A stretch of DNA of 64,000 bases from Selaginella moellendorffii (taxonomy: Eukaryota > Streptophyta > Lycopodiopsida > Selaginellales > Selaginellaceae): positions 375,418-439,417 of the forward strand of contig NW_003314304.1 in assembly GCF_000143415.4 (NCBI RefSeq), read 5' to 3'. This document shows positions 10,741 through 22,350 of this stretch, one piece after another; position 1 is the stretch's first letter, and the number at the start of each line of letters is the position of its first letter. Both the position numbers and the translations under genes were made by a program. Below the pieces are notes generated by a model. That model saw only the letters and a list, made by a program, of their open reading frames with translations, did not search any database and was not told the DNA's origin.

Positions 10741-11456
10741 TTTTCTGCTTTAGTGTAGTTACAATTTTAATTGCATTCAAGGTTATTTTTTCTAGAATTT
10801 TCTACCATCTATATTTAGGGAACACACAATAATTATGATTTATTAGTTGGTGGAGGAAAGCTAACATTGCAGGTTATAGAAGAAGCATTTACCTTGTAAA
10901 ATAAATAGATAGGTGTGAAATGTTAAATCTGGAATAACACAACCCCAACTGCATTCATATCCTTTGGCTCTCAAGCTTTGCATTGCCTCTTTCCATTCTT
11001 CTTTAGCTTCTTCTATGACAAAAGTGAAAACTTAATAGAAAAAGTCATGACCTTTATGTTTTAACTCTCAATTAACTACTTCCTATCTATTCCTTACATT
11101 TATCTAAATAAATGAAAGCTAGAGGTAAACATCTTAACAAAATAGCAAACTCATTCAGCTATAGGATGAGATTATTTATATTTAAAAGGGTGTGACTAAT
11201 CTAGGATTATCCAACATTCATACCCTAAACTTTTTTTTTCCACCTGTAGGAGATGTTTGTTTGGTCTTGGACTAGTTATACCAAATAAATATTGAAAAGT
11301 TTGTTTGCTCAACAAGTGTGTTTTTTACTATACTTTTTTAGTCTTGGCATTGTTTTCTTTTCTGTAATCTAGACATAAAACTCCTTTTTGTAATAATAAA
11401 GCTTGAGACAACAAGAAAATAAGTGGTATTCCTAGATGGACGAGTAAAAGTCATTA
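10741..11456. other. AT-rich spacer
   Basis: No gene or strong repeat seen. It probably contains the decayed 3' part of the pogo-like element. Confidence 0.4.
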
Positions 11457-11596
11457 CAGTAAATTCTTTACTCTTTCTTCACTCTTTTTTTCTTTCTTTT
11501 TTGTTAGATATGCACACTAGGTGGTCATTATTTTTTGTTGTAAGTATAATCTACCATGTAGTGTGCATATCTAACAAAAAAGACAGTAAATTCTTT
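11457..11596. repeat. Perfect 24-bp foldback flanked by 14-bp direct repeats
   Basis: The arms 11496-11519 and 11559-11582 are perfect reverse complements (core TTGTTAGATATGCACACTA and its complement) around a 39-nt loop. The direct repeat ACAGTAAATTCTTT occurs on both sides, at 11457-11470 and 11583-11596. A further partial arm (TTGTTAAATATGCACACTAGGTAG) follows at about 11656. This has the look of a small foldback or MITE-type element, possibly duplicated. Confidence 0.7.
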
Positions 11597-11865
11597 TAAA
11601 GAAAATTTCTAAGAAAAAGAAAGTACTAAAGTAAGTAAATTTTTTTTTTCTTTTTTGTTAAATATGCACACTAGGTAGAATACTCATTATAACAAAGAGT
11701 ATTATAATATACTAGAGTTGTCAGCTGAAGCATGCTATATCTAATACTGTAGCACACCTTATCTACCTCCATTTTCGCATATACTAAAGTTGTCGGCTGT
11801 AGCATTTCCATCTCCGCACTAAATCTACCAATCTTTCCATTGTGTAGACTAGCTTGTCCTCATTG

Positions 11866-12463
11866 ACTATTGACTAACAACTAGTCATCCACCCGTACTA
11901 CAATCCCACGGTAGATGCTTTCGTCCGTAGATACTCCACACAAAAGAAAAGACATACGCATGGATGTCCAATACTTTTCGTCTGTAGATACTCCACACAA
12001 AAGAAAAGACATACGCATAGATGCCCAATACGCCACACAAAAGAAAAGACATATGCATGGATGCCCAATACCTTTCGTCCGTAGATACTCCACACAAAAG
12101 AAAAGACATATGCATGGATGCCTAATACATACGATTTCAAATTTAGGGGTAGAAACATACCCCTAAATACTATTGACTAACAATTAGTCATCCACCCGTA
12201 CTACAGTCCCACGGTAGATGCTTTCGTCCGTAAATACTCCACACAAAAGAAAAGACATACGCATGGATGTCCAATACTTTTCGTCCGTAGATACTCCACA
12301 CAAAAGAAAAGACATACGCATAGATGCCCAATACGCCACACAAAAGAAAAGACATATGCATGGATGCCCAATACCTTTCGTCCGTAGATACTCCACACAA
12401 AAGAAAAAACATACGCATGGATGCCCAATACATACGATTTCAAATTTAGGGGTAGAAACATAC
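11866..12463. repeat. Nested tandem repeat: two 303-bp units, each with about four 56-bp subunits
   Basis: 11866-12168 and 12169-12463 are near-identical with an exact 303-bp offset. Inside each unit a subunit of about 56 bp (containing CGTCCGTAGATACTCCACAC and AAAAGAAAAGACAT) recurs about four times, the third one shortened. The repeat is open in several frames on both strands, which explains the 70-90 aa frames there; none is a plausible gene. Confidence 0.92.
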
Positions 12464-12488
12464 CTTACTCAAGGGTATATTATGTTTT

Positions 12489-12623
12489 AAATAGCCACTA
12501 ATCAATGGGAATTGAACCCGTGCCATTTGCTCCAATATTAAATGTAACGCACCTTATCTCTCTCCCGTTAAGCCAACTGGAAAAAGGGCAATTGCTTGAT
12601 GAGAGAGCTCTTAGTGGCTATTT
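12489..12623 (-). mobile_element. 135-bp inverted-repeat element with tRNA-like A and B boxes
   Basis: The ends are a perfect 13-bp inverted repeat: AAATAGCCACTAA at 12489-12501 and its complement at 12611-12623. Inside, on the minus strand, TGGCTTAACGGG at 12575-12564 fits a pol III A box and GGTTCAATTCC at 12518-12508 fits a B box, in the right order. The flanking sequence does not fold into a convincing tRNA. It could be a MITE that captured a tRNA-related SINE head, or a decayed tRNA pseudogene. Confidence 0.55.
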
Positions 12624-13137
12624 TATCCCCATTTATTCCCCAAGGTTCCAAGGATCCACGGTGACAGTATATCTAAATCTCATCCCATGATCACAAATAC
12701 CCATATTTGTAAAAAACTTTCCTTTTGCTAAGTTCTTTTCACATAATATCTTTTCATATATAGAATATAATTGTGTAACATAAAAAAAAGTGAGATTATT
12801 GATTTAAGAAAAAAAAGATTGTTTTATTAATATAATATACTACTAAAAACACTTAAGAACATAATACAAAAATTGTAATAAAGTAAAAATACTAGAAATC
12901 ACAGTTGGTGAAAGGTAATATTTTAAAATTTAATTATGACAATTTTCTAAATAGAAAATATTAAGATCTAAAAAATAAAATGAAAGTATTTCATGTCGCA
13001 TTGTATCCATATCAATAGATATTTTATAATATTACATTATTCTAATAGATTAAGGTTTCTATATTTAAACTTTTAAAATTTAATATTTAAACATGATAAA
13101 GTTTAATAATTTCACCATTATTGATGTTTTGCTAGTG
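12624..13137. other. AT-rich spacer upstream of the UGT gene
   Basis: No gene seen. Similarity to the UGT pseudogene's upstream region (about 43095 on the minus strand) begins near 13093. Confidence 0.5.
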
Positions 13138-13144
13138 TATAAAT
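13138..13144 (+). promoter_or_regulatory. Putative TATA box of the UGT gene
   Basis: TATAAAT lies 132 nt upstream of the chosen ATG at the point where AT-rich spacer gives way to the gene. The same CTAGTGTATAAATCAC context survives upstream of the pseudogene copy, so it was part of the duplicated unit. Confidence 0.45.
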
Positions 13145-13275
13145 CACAAAACTACACCAAACATGCGATCCCACCCAAGAGAAAATGGCCGGATCCTCAT
13201 TGCGTCTAAATGATCCAAGTGCCAGCTCCAAATATAAACCAGAAAGAAAATTCCTCCTCACATAGGTTACTCGCA

Positions 13276-14687
13276 ATGGCCAAACACATCGTTGCGCTCC
13301 CATTCCCAGGCGAAGGCCATGTCTCTCCCATGATGCATCTCTCCATCTTTCTCGCCCAGCAAGGCTTCTCGATCACCTTGGCAGCCATGACAATCGGCCC
13401 ATTCGATTGTTACAGCTTCATCAAGAACAAAGGAACTTGGCCGCCTCCAGGCACCACCAACATCAGCGTCAAGGAGCTCACCTCCACAGTCCCATTCCCT
13501 GCCGAGGCAATATCAGAGAACCGAGCGGACATGACGCAAATCTTGCGGTACGCTCAAACTTACCTGGCCTTGATGGAGGAGCTCGTCCGAGCCATCCCGG
13601 ACGAGGTGTGCTGCATCATCTCGGACTATCTCTTCGACTGGTGTCCAAAGCTGGCCGCGAAGCTGGGAGTTCTCGGGGTCGTGCTCATTCCAGCATCCGC
13701 CACTGTCACTTGGTGTGAGCTTAGTATCGCTCGCCTTGCTGCTGCTGGAATGGTGCCATCGCAACCAGGTAAGCTCCAAGAGAACGAGCTAGCCTTTCTT
13801 TTCTTGCCTGTTCTTTGCTTATAGGCGAGCTAGCCGACGATGACGCCGCAGTGATCCTCACAGATCCTGAAATACGAAGGTCGGAGATACCGTGGCATTT
13901 TTGCAACGACAAAGCTTACCAGGATCACATCGCCAAGTTTAACAGCCAAGCTCTCAAGGCTGCCGATCTCGCCATCGTGAACACCTGCATGGAGCTCGAG
14001 GGCCAGATCGTGAGTGCCATATCGCAGCAAATGGATGACAAGTTCTTACCAGTCGGTCCTCTCTTTCTTCTCAACGACGAGCCACACACTGTCGGATTTG
14101 GCGTCTGCGATACCGATTGTCTCAAATGGCTCGACGAGCAGCCGCCATCTTCCGTGCTCTACATCTCTTTCGGGAGCTTTGCGGTCATGACTGGCGACCA
14201 GATGGAAGAAATCGTGCGAGGGCTGGAAGCCAGCAGCAAGAAATTCCTGTGGGTGATCCGACCCGAGCAGCCAGAAATCTCCAAGGTCCGATTTCCAAGC
14301 ACGGATCAAGGAATGGTAGTCTCGTGGTCGCCCCAGACGAAAGTACTCTCCCATCCATCGGTTGGAGCTTTTCTTTCTCACTGCGGCTGGAATTCTACCG
14401 TGGAGGCCGTCGCCAGCGGCAAACCCGTCCTCTGCTGGCCGCTGCTGTTCGAGCAGAACACGAATTCCATCTCGCTGGTGAGAAAGTGGAAGGTAGGCAT
14501 AAGATTTGCGAAAGGAAGGGATGGAATGGTGAGCCGTGACGAAGTGGAGAGGATCATCCGCCTGGCAATGGACGGCGAGCAGGGACGGCAGATCCGAGAG
14601 CGCGCCGAGGAGCTGGGTGAGAAGATCCGATCGAAGAATGTACCTGGCAGCGGCCTGGAGAGATTTGTCACCGCCCTCTCTGTCTGA
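13276..14687 (+). CDS. Family 1 UDP-glycosyltransferase (UGT), 451 aa
   Basis: Cytosolic plant UGT that moves a sugar, typically glucose from UDP-glucose, to a small acceptor. Exons 13276-13768 and 13825-14687 are joined across a 56-nt phase-1 GT-AG intron. The ATG at 13276 was chosen because UGTs begin with a short lead to the first beta strand (MAKHIVALPFPGEGHVSPM); the catalytic base would be H15 and its partner D117 in CIISDYLFDW. The PSPG box spans residues 332-375, exactly 44 residues, from WSPQ through HCGWNS and ending in Q, a residue usual for glucose users. The length is typical. The acceptor cannot be told. A decayed copy lies at 41915-43095. Confidence 0.95.
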
Positions 14688-14700
14688 GCTCCTGCCCTAC

Positions 14701-14706
14701 AATAAA
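14701..14706 (+). terminator. Putative poly(A) signal AATAAA
   Basis: AATAAA starts 14 nt after the UGT stop codon, just before the sequence turns AT-rich. Position fits a plant near-upstream element. Confidence 0.5.
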
Positions 14707-16371
14707 ATTATTCTTGCCCTTCATTGGGCAACAATAACTTAAAATTACTATCCTTTTTTGGGCTTGCAAGAAAACGTTTCAATCTTTTCGAAAATTTAAA
14801 TTATAAATAATTTGCTAATAAAAATTTATAATTTTAAGCATGTTTGTATTTTATAAACACAAAACTAATCTTATTGCATAGATGGTAGAATAAAAAAGAA
14901 TATACTAAAAGTGTTTTTAAAAGTTTATAAATTATTAACACGTTTATATATTATAAATGCATGATTAATTTAAATGAATAGCAACCGTTAGATGGTAGAA
15001 ATCCTAGAATATCCAAACATATTTTAAGTATATCCATTACCATCTTAGTCCTTTTATAGGTTTTCTTAAACAAACCAAAAACCTTTGTAACTTTTTAAAT
15101 TTTGCAAAAAGTCCCTATATGAGTGTATGGAATATGGAAAGGGAATACAAAAAATATATATATCAATTAACCCAAAAACCCAAGAGTGAGTAATTTAGAT
15201 TAAAACCAATCTAACATTTACTAAAATCCCACTATGCAAATATTAATATATGGCATTGTAGCCATATACTTGGACCTCATATCATCCCCTCCTCTTGGAA
15301 TAATAGAAGACCATTAAGGTTCTTTCATAAATGGGCTAAGATTTAGAAGAACATTAGGAGAAGGCATCAATGGATTTGTATGTGGTAGTAGTTGTTTTTA
15401 ATCCCTTTGTACGAAGCAGTTCAATCATTACATATGCACAATTTCTGGAGGATCGGCCTATTGGACATCATGCTAAACTTCATAAATTTGTGGTCCAACT
15501 TGCCATAATTCTTTCTATTGGATAAGGAGCCCCTTATATAAACCATGTATCATAAAATAGGGAAAATGAACTAACACTAAATCATCCATTTTTTACTCTA
15601 TAGGTGGACAATAATGAGAGTTGTAATGCCATTGTTGTCCCACTTGTACGTGCCTAGATGTTTGGCAGTCTTTATTCAAACAAGTGGAAAAATACTCGTC
15701 AAATACTAATCCCACAACTTAGTATTGGCAGGTCATGGTAATCGTGAAGGTAAACCCAACTCCATTGGTAGTGGATTATGACCATACGGGAGTTTATAGG
15801 GTGAAGCATAGTTCAATTTACTTCTATTAAAATACTAAATATAAATTCATGAATTTAGACTTTATGGGAAGTTATATATAATGCCTTGAGGTATGGATTT
15901 GGAAATGGCTTTCCTCACACTCAATCTCTCCCTAAGACCATTGTCTCAAATAAACCTTCCAACCTGATTTGAGAAATTATTCCATATATTTAAAAACCCT
16001 TAACTAATTAAAAAATGGGGTACAATAAAGCCCCAATGGATGTTTTTTGAAGTCGTTTATTTGATTAGTTACACATGACTTTTCCTTTATAACTTTATAA
16101 TTTCCTTTCCAAGCCATATAATAGAATATAGAGGCACAATATACTTATAATATATTTCAACCATCATATTTTTTAGAGCCACATCTATATCATCCCTTAC
16201 TCACCACTTGAAATGATTGATAATTTAATTCATCATCACCTCATTGCTTCCCATGAAGTCTCTATAAACAACCCTAGTCTTTCTGTTGAATTGTCTCTAA
16301 TCAGGTCATAATTAACTCAAAATGCCTAGAAATAACTACATATTTCATTATTAGCATAAGATATTAAAGGG
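14707..16371. other. AT-rich spacer
   Basis: No gene, RNA gene or clear mobile element could be supported here. Short phrases recur elsewhere in the window but not over a usable length. Confidence 0.5.
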
Positions 16372-16503
16372 CTAAGGAAAAGTAAGTATCCATGACTAAA
16401 TGAATTTTGTTGAATCATCACTAGATGGAGGGCAAGCTATGATTAAACGTCTAGTCATGATTAAACAAGATTCATTTAGTCATAGATACCTATTCTTTCT
16501 TAG
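16372..16503. repeat. Imperfect foldback, arms of about 47 bp
   Basis: 16372-16418 and 16457-16503 are imperfect reverse complements sharing CATGACTAAATGAAT-type core and AAGTAAGTATC-type outer sequence, around a 38-nt loop. MITE-like, but no target-site duplication was recognised. Confidence 0.55.
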
Positions 16504-16834
16504 TTAAAATTGAATATTGTTTTGAAATGCGCTTAAACTTTTTGTTTGGCAATTTCCAAATTTTGAGTATATTTGTAAATATGCCAAGTTTAAGGGAATT
16601 TTATATAAATTTCTCTAAAACTTATCATAGAATTCTAAAGGTGAATTAAACTAATATTGACTAAAAATTTGAAATAGATATTTTAATTATAGAAGTTGTG
16701 AGGTCCAAGTGTACACTACGATAGTGGGATTTTGAAAATTGTTATATTGACTTCAATTTAGACCACTCACTCTTATATATAACTAGGGTTTTTGGGCTAA
16801 TCAAATACACACATTTTTATGCACTCACATTGGT

Positions 16835-17390
16835 AGAGATGAGGGGTAGCTTTGATTTTTTTTAAGGAATGTTTAGATTTAACCTTTGTATCATCTAGAT
16901 CTTTTTTGTTCTTGTAGTTTTTTCATTTATTCTCTTTTGCTTTTGATTCTTTTCAATCATCTTCATAGCAAAGTAGTATACTTCTTTTTTGTAGCAATTT
17001 TCTCCTCCTTTGACTCTAAAGTAGGAATTGGTGTAGTTATTTAATACTATATAGCTACAGCTAAATAATTAGTCAAAGTTGACAATGACGTTCAAGGTGC
17101 ATAGTGCCACTCTTTTTGCTCTTAGTGTCAATCCTCACATCCAACTGAATTCTTCTATGGGAATCTTGGGGATGATATGTACTATTGATTCAATCATTTT
17201 AAAGTGATTGCTATGTATCATTCTTGGGATGATGCTTGGCATTAGTGCAAGTGTTCTATATTTCTCCAAGGGATAACATTGCAATAGTATAATGGTTTAA
17301 GTGCAACCACTTATACAAATTGGAGCATTTTCTCAAACATCTTCAAGGGTGCATTTGGACATATTGACAACTGTAATGATGCATTCTAGC
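16835..17390. repeat. Dispersed AT-rich repeat related to 1010-1450
   Basis: 16845-17130 aligns with 1018-1320 in the same orientation (GAGGGGTAGCT start; ATCATCTTCATAG and CTCTAAA.TAG landmarks). 17275-17390 aligns inverted with about 1340-1450. Part of the second block also recurs near 23070-23140. So one segment is inverted relative to the other between copies. Confidence 0.5.
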
Positions 17391-17504
17391 AAATACATCA
17401 TCTTTATCAAGGGCAATTTAAATTAAATATGCAAATTTGGTATATGCAATTCTAGAGCTTTTTGCTTCATATAAAGCCAAATATATAAAAACAAATCAAG
17501 TTGG

Positions 17505-18651
17505 TGTAAGGAACCGACTCCCCGAGATGTTGTAGGCTAAAGGATCCCCGAAAGCATGACCAAAATGACAAAGAGTTCATCGGATGGGACCGAGTCGAAG
17601 ATTGAGTCCAAGATCAACTCAGAGACCGAGTTCGAGATAGAGTCCAGGATCGAGCCAAGGCCGAATCGGAGACCAAGTTCGAGACCGAGTTCGAGACAGA
17701 GTCCGAGATCCAAATCGGGTTCGAGACCGAGTTCGAGGTCGAGTCCGAAGTCGAGTCCGAGATCGGGTCCGAGATCGAGTCCGAGATCGAGTCCAAGACC
17801 GAGTCCGAAGTCGAGTCCAAGATCGAGTCTGAGATCGATTCTGAGACTAAGTCCAAATACTAATACAGCTCAAGGGGTGAAAGCCCAAAGTGTGTGTCTC
17901 CCAGGGGGGAGGGGGGCTGCAGGGGGTTCCAAAAGTATAGCATGGATAGTGAGGTCCAGGACCTAGTCTTGAAGGAACTCTCCAATGGTGCTTCCAAACT
18001 GACTTGAGGTTGAGACTGGGGCCGAGGGGCCTTGGGTGGGAGTGAGCATGGGCTTGGGTGGTGCCGGAGGAACCACCCAGGGAAGTGCTCAAGAACAGCT
18101 CCCACTCCCGAAAGGGAAACCGACTGCAATGCTCCCGGCTCACGTGGAGTGGTGCCCCACTTGAGTACCTTGTGGCTCATTGGTCCTCGCCCTTCCTAGG
18201 GGCTTGGGCCTTCCCTTCGGGATGGAAGTGGGGGGGTAGAGGTACCCATACCGGGCCGTTAGGCTACGGTGTTTCACCCCGACGTCCCGAAGCAAGTGCT
18301 GCACCCAAGGCTTGGGATTTAGGGGGTCTTATGATCAAGTCTTGTGGTACCAAGGGGTGTTAGGAATCTGGAGGCTTGGTGTGCTTGGCTGCTTGTGCCT
18401 ATGGGGAGTGTAGCTGAACCTTAAGTCCAATCTAACCTGGGGAGGAGGATTGGGAGAGATTTGGGAATCCGTAGATGGATGGCTAATACTTTGTTGCTTG
18501 TGCAGTGAGTAGCTGAAACCAAGTAGGACCAAGTAGGAGCTGGTACCATAGGCGAGAACCTTGGCGAGGGAACTTAGCACAAGCCAAGGCAGAGTTGGCC
18601 GGATAGTCGAGGTAAGCTGGCAAATTGGAAAGGAAAAATTTGTGGCTTACA
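17505..18651 (+). mobile_element. Solo LTR, 1147 bp, TSD GTTGG
   Basis: Begins TGTAAG and ends CTTACA, a perfect 6-bp terminal inverted repeat of LTR type, and is flanked by GTTGG at 17500-17504 and 18652-18656. Inside, a GAGTCC/GAGATC hexamer array (17589-17856) is followed by GTGAAAGCCCAAAG and TCCAAAAGTATAG. This is the same order as in the LTRs at 24817 and 30791, so it is a diverged member of that family. No internal domain or partner LTR is adjacent, as expected after LTR-LTR recombination. Confidence 0.8.
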
Positions 18652-20049
18652 GTTGGGAATGTTATGGGTATCACTTTACAAGATCTTATAGGACTTGTGC
18701 ATGCATTTGCTTCAACCACCCTTAACAATGCTCTTCAATTGATATATTATTATAAAACATTAGTTCCCTAGTTATATGTGTTTCAAGTCTTCTTTTTGTA
18801 GGAAATGCTCCTATTTAGGTCAAGGTTTTAGTGTGAACAATACTTTATTGGTGGTACTACAGTAGAAAGTCTTGATATAAAGATTATTTTGAGAAATGAC
18901 AAGTTGTGCAAGTAGCAAAAGATTTTTGTCAATGATTTCCATCCTTCTTTCAAGATTACTATTAAGGAGTTCATTCGACACCAATTCATTTAGTATTTAA
19001 TTTCTAAGCTCGTTTTTATAACAAGACATCTATTGTTATTTTTAAGAGTTTATCTTTTATTACACGGCCAATTGCCACATGCTATTATCCATAGTTGCAT
19101 TATGTGGCAAAGCTAATATTCACTCTTTTCTGGCAATGGTCATACATATATATATGTGCAATGGGATAAGGCAGATGTAGTTATACATATGGATGATCTC
19201 AACCTTGAGGTTCAACTATTATAAGTGGTGTTAAGTCAAGATTTTGACATTATCATTGATTGCAATGCAATCATGCCAAATGTGATTTTATAACTTCTCC
19301 CTTTTATCTCGTACTCCCTTAAAATTACATTAAGGATATTTTGAAAGTTTATAACCCATACTAGCCGAAGGTGTCTATAATCAAACATTCACACTTGATA
19401 AGATAAATATTCCTTGTTTTCTTTTCCTGTTTTCAATTATTTATATTCTTCTTATGGTGACAAAGTTTTCTTTTACTAGTTTTAAGTGTCTTACACCAAT
19501 TGTTCATAGATTCTTGGGAGGCATTATGAAAAAGCTTGATTAGAAGGAATTTGTTTCACAATTATGGAGTTTATATATCTTCCATTCTTTTCATTTTTAT
19601 TCCACTTTGTCTTTTTATTTTTACCTTTATTTCTATCACTTTTGTCTCTCTATTACTTTTTGCTCTTCTCTTCCCTTTCTAAATCTTTCTAACAGTCTTT
19701 ATGTTATATAGTTGATATGCTCAAGAAAGAGAATGTTAATCTCTTCAACTTTAACCTGTTATTTAGAGCCTAAATTACAATGTGTTATCTTATTCCAATT
19801 AAAAATGCTCATCCAATCAAGGTTTTTATTTGGTATTAATCACCAAATGAGATTAAGATCTTACGTGTAAATGGCAAGGGTGTTATCTAAATGTTTTGGA
19901 ATCCTTAAACATATAAACGACATTTTATCACAAAGCCTAATGAGAGTATTTGATTTTGTATTGATTATCATCCATTAAACAATATAACTATCCCAAATGT
20001 GTACCCTTTTCCTCATACTATTAATTTTTTTGATCATTAATTTACCAAG
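18652..20049 (+). other. Spacer, probably upstream part of a decayed gypsy element
   Basis: No gene. 19575-19740 is a dispersed repeat (related to 1580-1740 and, inverted, to 22790-22960). Position upstream of the pol remnant suggests decayed gag/protease sequence, but no motif was recognised. Confidence 0.35.
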
Positions 20050-21570
20050 TTAGATTTTATTTCTAAGTATTAGCAAATATTGATATTTGAGGAGGATGTT
20101 CCAAAAATTTCTTTTCATACACCATTTGGTTCTTGATGATGCCATTTAGTTTGAATAATTCTTAAGTGACTTTCTAATAGATGGTGTTTATGATATATTA
20201 AAGGTGATTACCAACTTTAGTAATTGTTTTGATTAACTTTGATGAGACTTGAGTGGAGTATATCCATGATATTGACACAGTGTTGGATTAGTTGTGAGAA
20301 GTTTGTTTGAAACTAAAGTAGTCAAAGTGCATGTTTTAAGCCAAAGATAGAACTTATCTTGGGTATTACATCTCTTATAAAGGTTTGCAAGTTAATCTTA
20401 ACAAACTTATGGTTATTCTAAAATTATCTACTCTAAAGTATGTGAACGATGTGCAACATTTCCTTGGTAAGGCAAAATATCTTGGTCATTTTATTGATTA
20501 TCTTTTTAATCATATTATACCATTACAAATATTGATAATCATTAATATCATCTTTTATTTGGTCTGAGAATTTCAAATGGGCATTTAAGAATCTCAAAAG
20601 GGTGTTGACAACTCCTCCAATATTAGCATATCCTAACTACACTTAACATTTTACCTTATGTATGAATTCTTATAATATTGGTGTCAAATGTATATTAATA
20701 TAAGAGAGCAAAAGTGTGTTTAATCAACATCATTTCATTGCATGAACTACTATACAATAGAGGAGTATCTTGCAACATTTTTGGTTTCAAAAAGCTTTAT
20801 AAGGACAAGCTTATTTACTATAAGTACGAAAGATTATATCTTCTATCCAAGAACTTACAGTAGTTTATTCAAGAACATCATAATGTTCCAACATCTAATA
20901 GTAGGATATGGGGGTAAACAAAAGACTCTTGCTTAGTTGAAAAAGGGATCTTTCAATGTAACAAATTATATCCTTCTTGCCCTACTTACCAAAAAATGTA
21001 AAAGAAGAATTGAGAAACATGTTATGAAGTTGTAATGCATTCTAGTACTAGTATGGCTATTTTAGAGTATGACACTTGACTTCATCATTTATTTGTTGAA
21101 GTCTAAGGGTTATGATATTTTGATGGTGGTTTTGAATCAGTTGTTAAAGATTGCACACTTTATTCCAACTATGGAAATAGTGAATGCAAAATAAGTGGCA
21201 AAATTCTTTTTTTATGAAGTAGTGTGGGTTCATGGTTTTTCTAAAGAAATGATCTTAGATAAGGATTTGAGATTTACAAAAAAGTTTTAGGGCACACTAT
21301 TCTAGTTATTTAGTACCAAGTTTAAATTTAGTACAACTTGTCATCCTCAAACAAATTGGTAGACTAAACACATGAATGCTCAAGTTGACAATTATTTATG
21401 GTACTATGTTATGGCAGACCAACATGCCTGGGTTGAGCATTTGGATAAAATGCTCGTGAAGCCTTAATAGATTGTTGTTTTGAAATCAATATTTAAAGTG
21501 TTAGTTCCAACCATTAAGACTTAACTAGAGTAATTGTGCCAAAGTTGCTCTAGGGCAACTAAAGCAGTGA
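20050..21570 (+). mobile_element. Ty3/gypsy pol remnant (RT-RNase H-integrase)
   Basis: Heavily mutated plus-strand pol. The best piece reads KYVNDVQHFLGKAKYLGHFID, followed by WSENFKWAFKNLKRVLTTPPILAYP: the end of a gypsy reverse transcriptase with its FLG and PILAYPD landmarks. RNase H-like debris lies at 20640-20900. The integrase core is visible near 21255-21400 as DKDLRFT, then GTLF, then STTCHPQTN, the family's STAYHPQTDGQTE site. Many stops and frameshifts. The order RT-RH-IN and the LTR copy following at 21608 fit one decayed element. Confidence 0.75.
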
Positions 21571-21607
21571 GAAAGGCTCAAGATAGATGATCATGGGATG
21601 TAACATA

Positions 21608-22350
21608 TCAGATGCAAATATAACTTCAGGTATCAAAAGATACTTGTTGGTCAATTCTTTAGATAGTCTTTCCTTATTGCTATGACAACAAGAGGTGGAT
21701 CCCTTTATTACCCCTTCTTGTGCTAGTCGAGTTAATTAGGCATTTCAAGTGTATTTAGACTAGACAAGCATAATGATAGAATTTTCATGTGTTATTATCT
21801 AAATATACTTAGTCCAGTAAGGAGTTTTCATCTTATTGTATCTTGCACTAGTTAGTGACAAGAACCCTCGTATGTTAAGTCTAATCCTTCAATAACGCTA
21901 TATGATAGCTTACCGTGTCTACCAAACACCCTTGATATCATGCCCTATATGTTTATAATAAATGTTTAGATTTGTCTAAGAGGCATATTTACAAAATGTA
22001 AAGAGTATACTAAACACCATAGTGTTGTTCCTTGTATCCTAATTCTACCATTCCATATCTAGTAAGTTTTCAAATTTGTATCAAATATTAACTCTTAGGA
22101 CTAAGCATGCATTGGGGATATAGGAGGCTCCAAATGTATAATAGGGATAGTGGTTGGAAGCATGGCTGACTATATAAGATATTAATTTGGCTCCCATTAG
22201 GTTGTGTTGCTATTTGGTTTATACCCAATTTAGGTTTAAGCCCAAGTTCCATGTTACTCTAATCAGTGTGGTACCAACCTCCTTACCTTAAGCCACTGAT
22301 ATCCTAAAATTGTGCCAAACATTGTTTGATATTTGTTTGCATGTAGAAGT
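21608..22350 (+). mobile_element. Old LTR copy A of the second LTR family
   Basis: Aligns with 24488-24816 continued at 32699-33170, and with 37323-37715. It carries the uninterrupted junction ACCAAACACCCTTGATATCAT at about 21931-21951. It follows the gypsy integrase remnant, so it is probably the 3' LTR of that element. The 3' boundary is approximate. Confidence 0.6.

Noticed and set aside
11881-12490. Set of 70-90 aa frames on both strands
   Set aside because: All derive from the tandem 303-bp repeat, repeat with its period and lie in overlapping frames.
12508-12590. A functional tRNA gene on the minus strand
   Set aside because: A and B boxes are present but the T stem is only three pairs and no acceptor stem forms.
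17556-17966. Serine/arginine-rich protein (136 codons, SR-like)
   Set aside because: The RSSPRSSPRP pattern comes from the GAGTCC array of a solo LTR; no domain, start context or flanking gene structure supports it.
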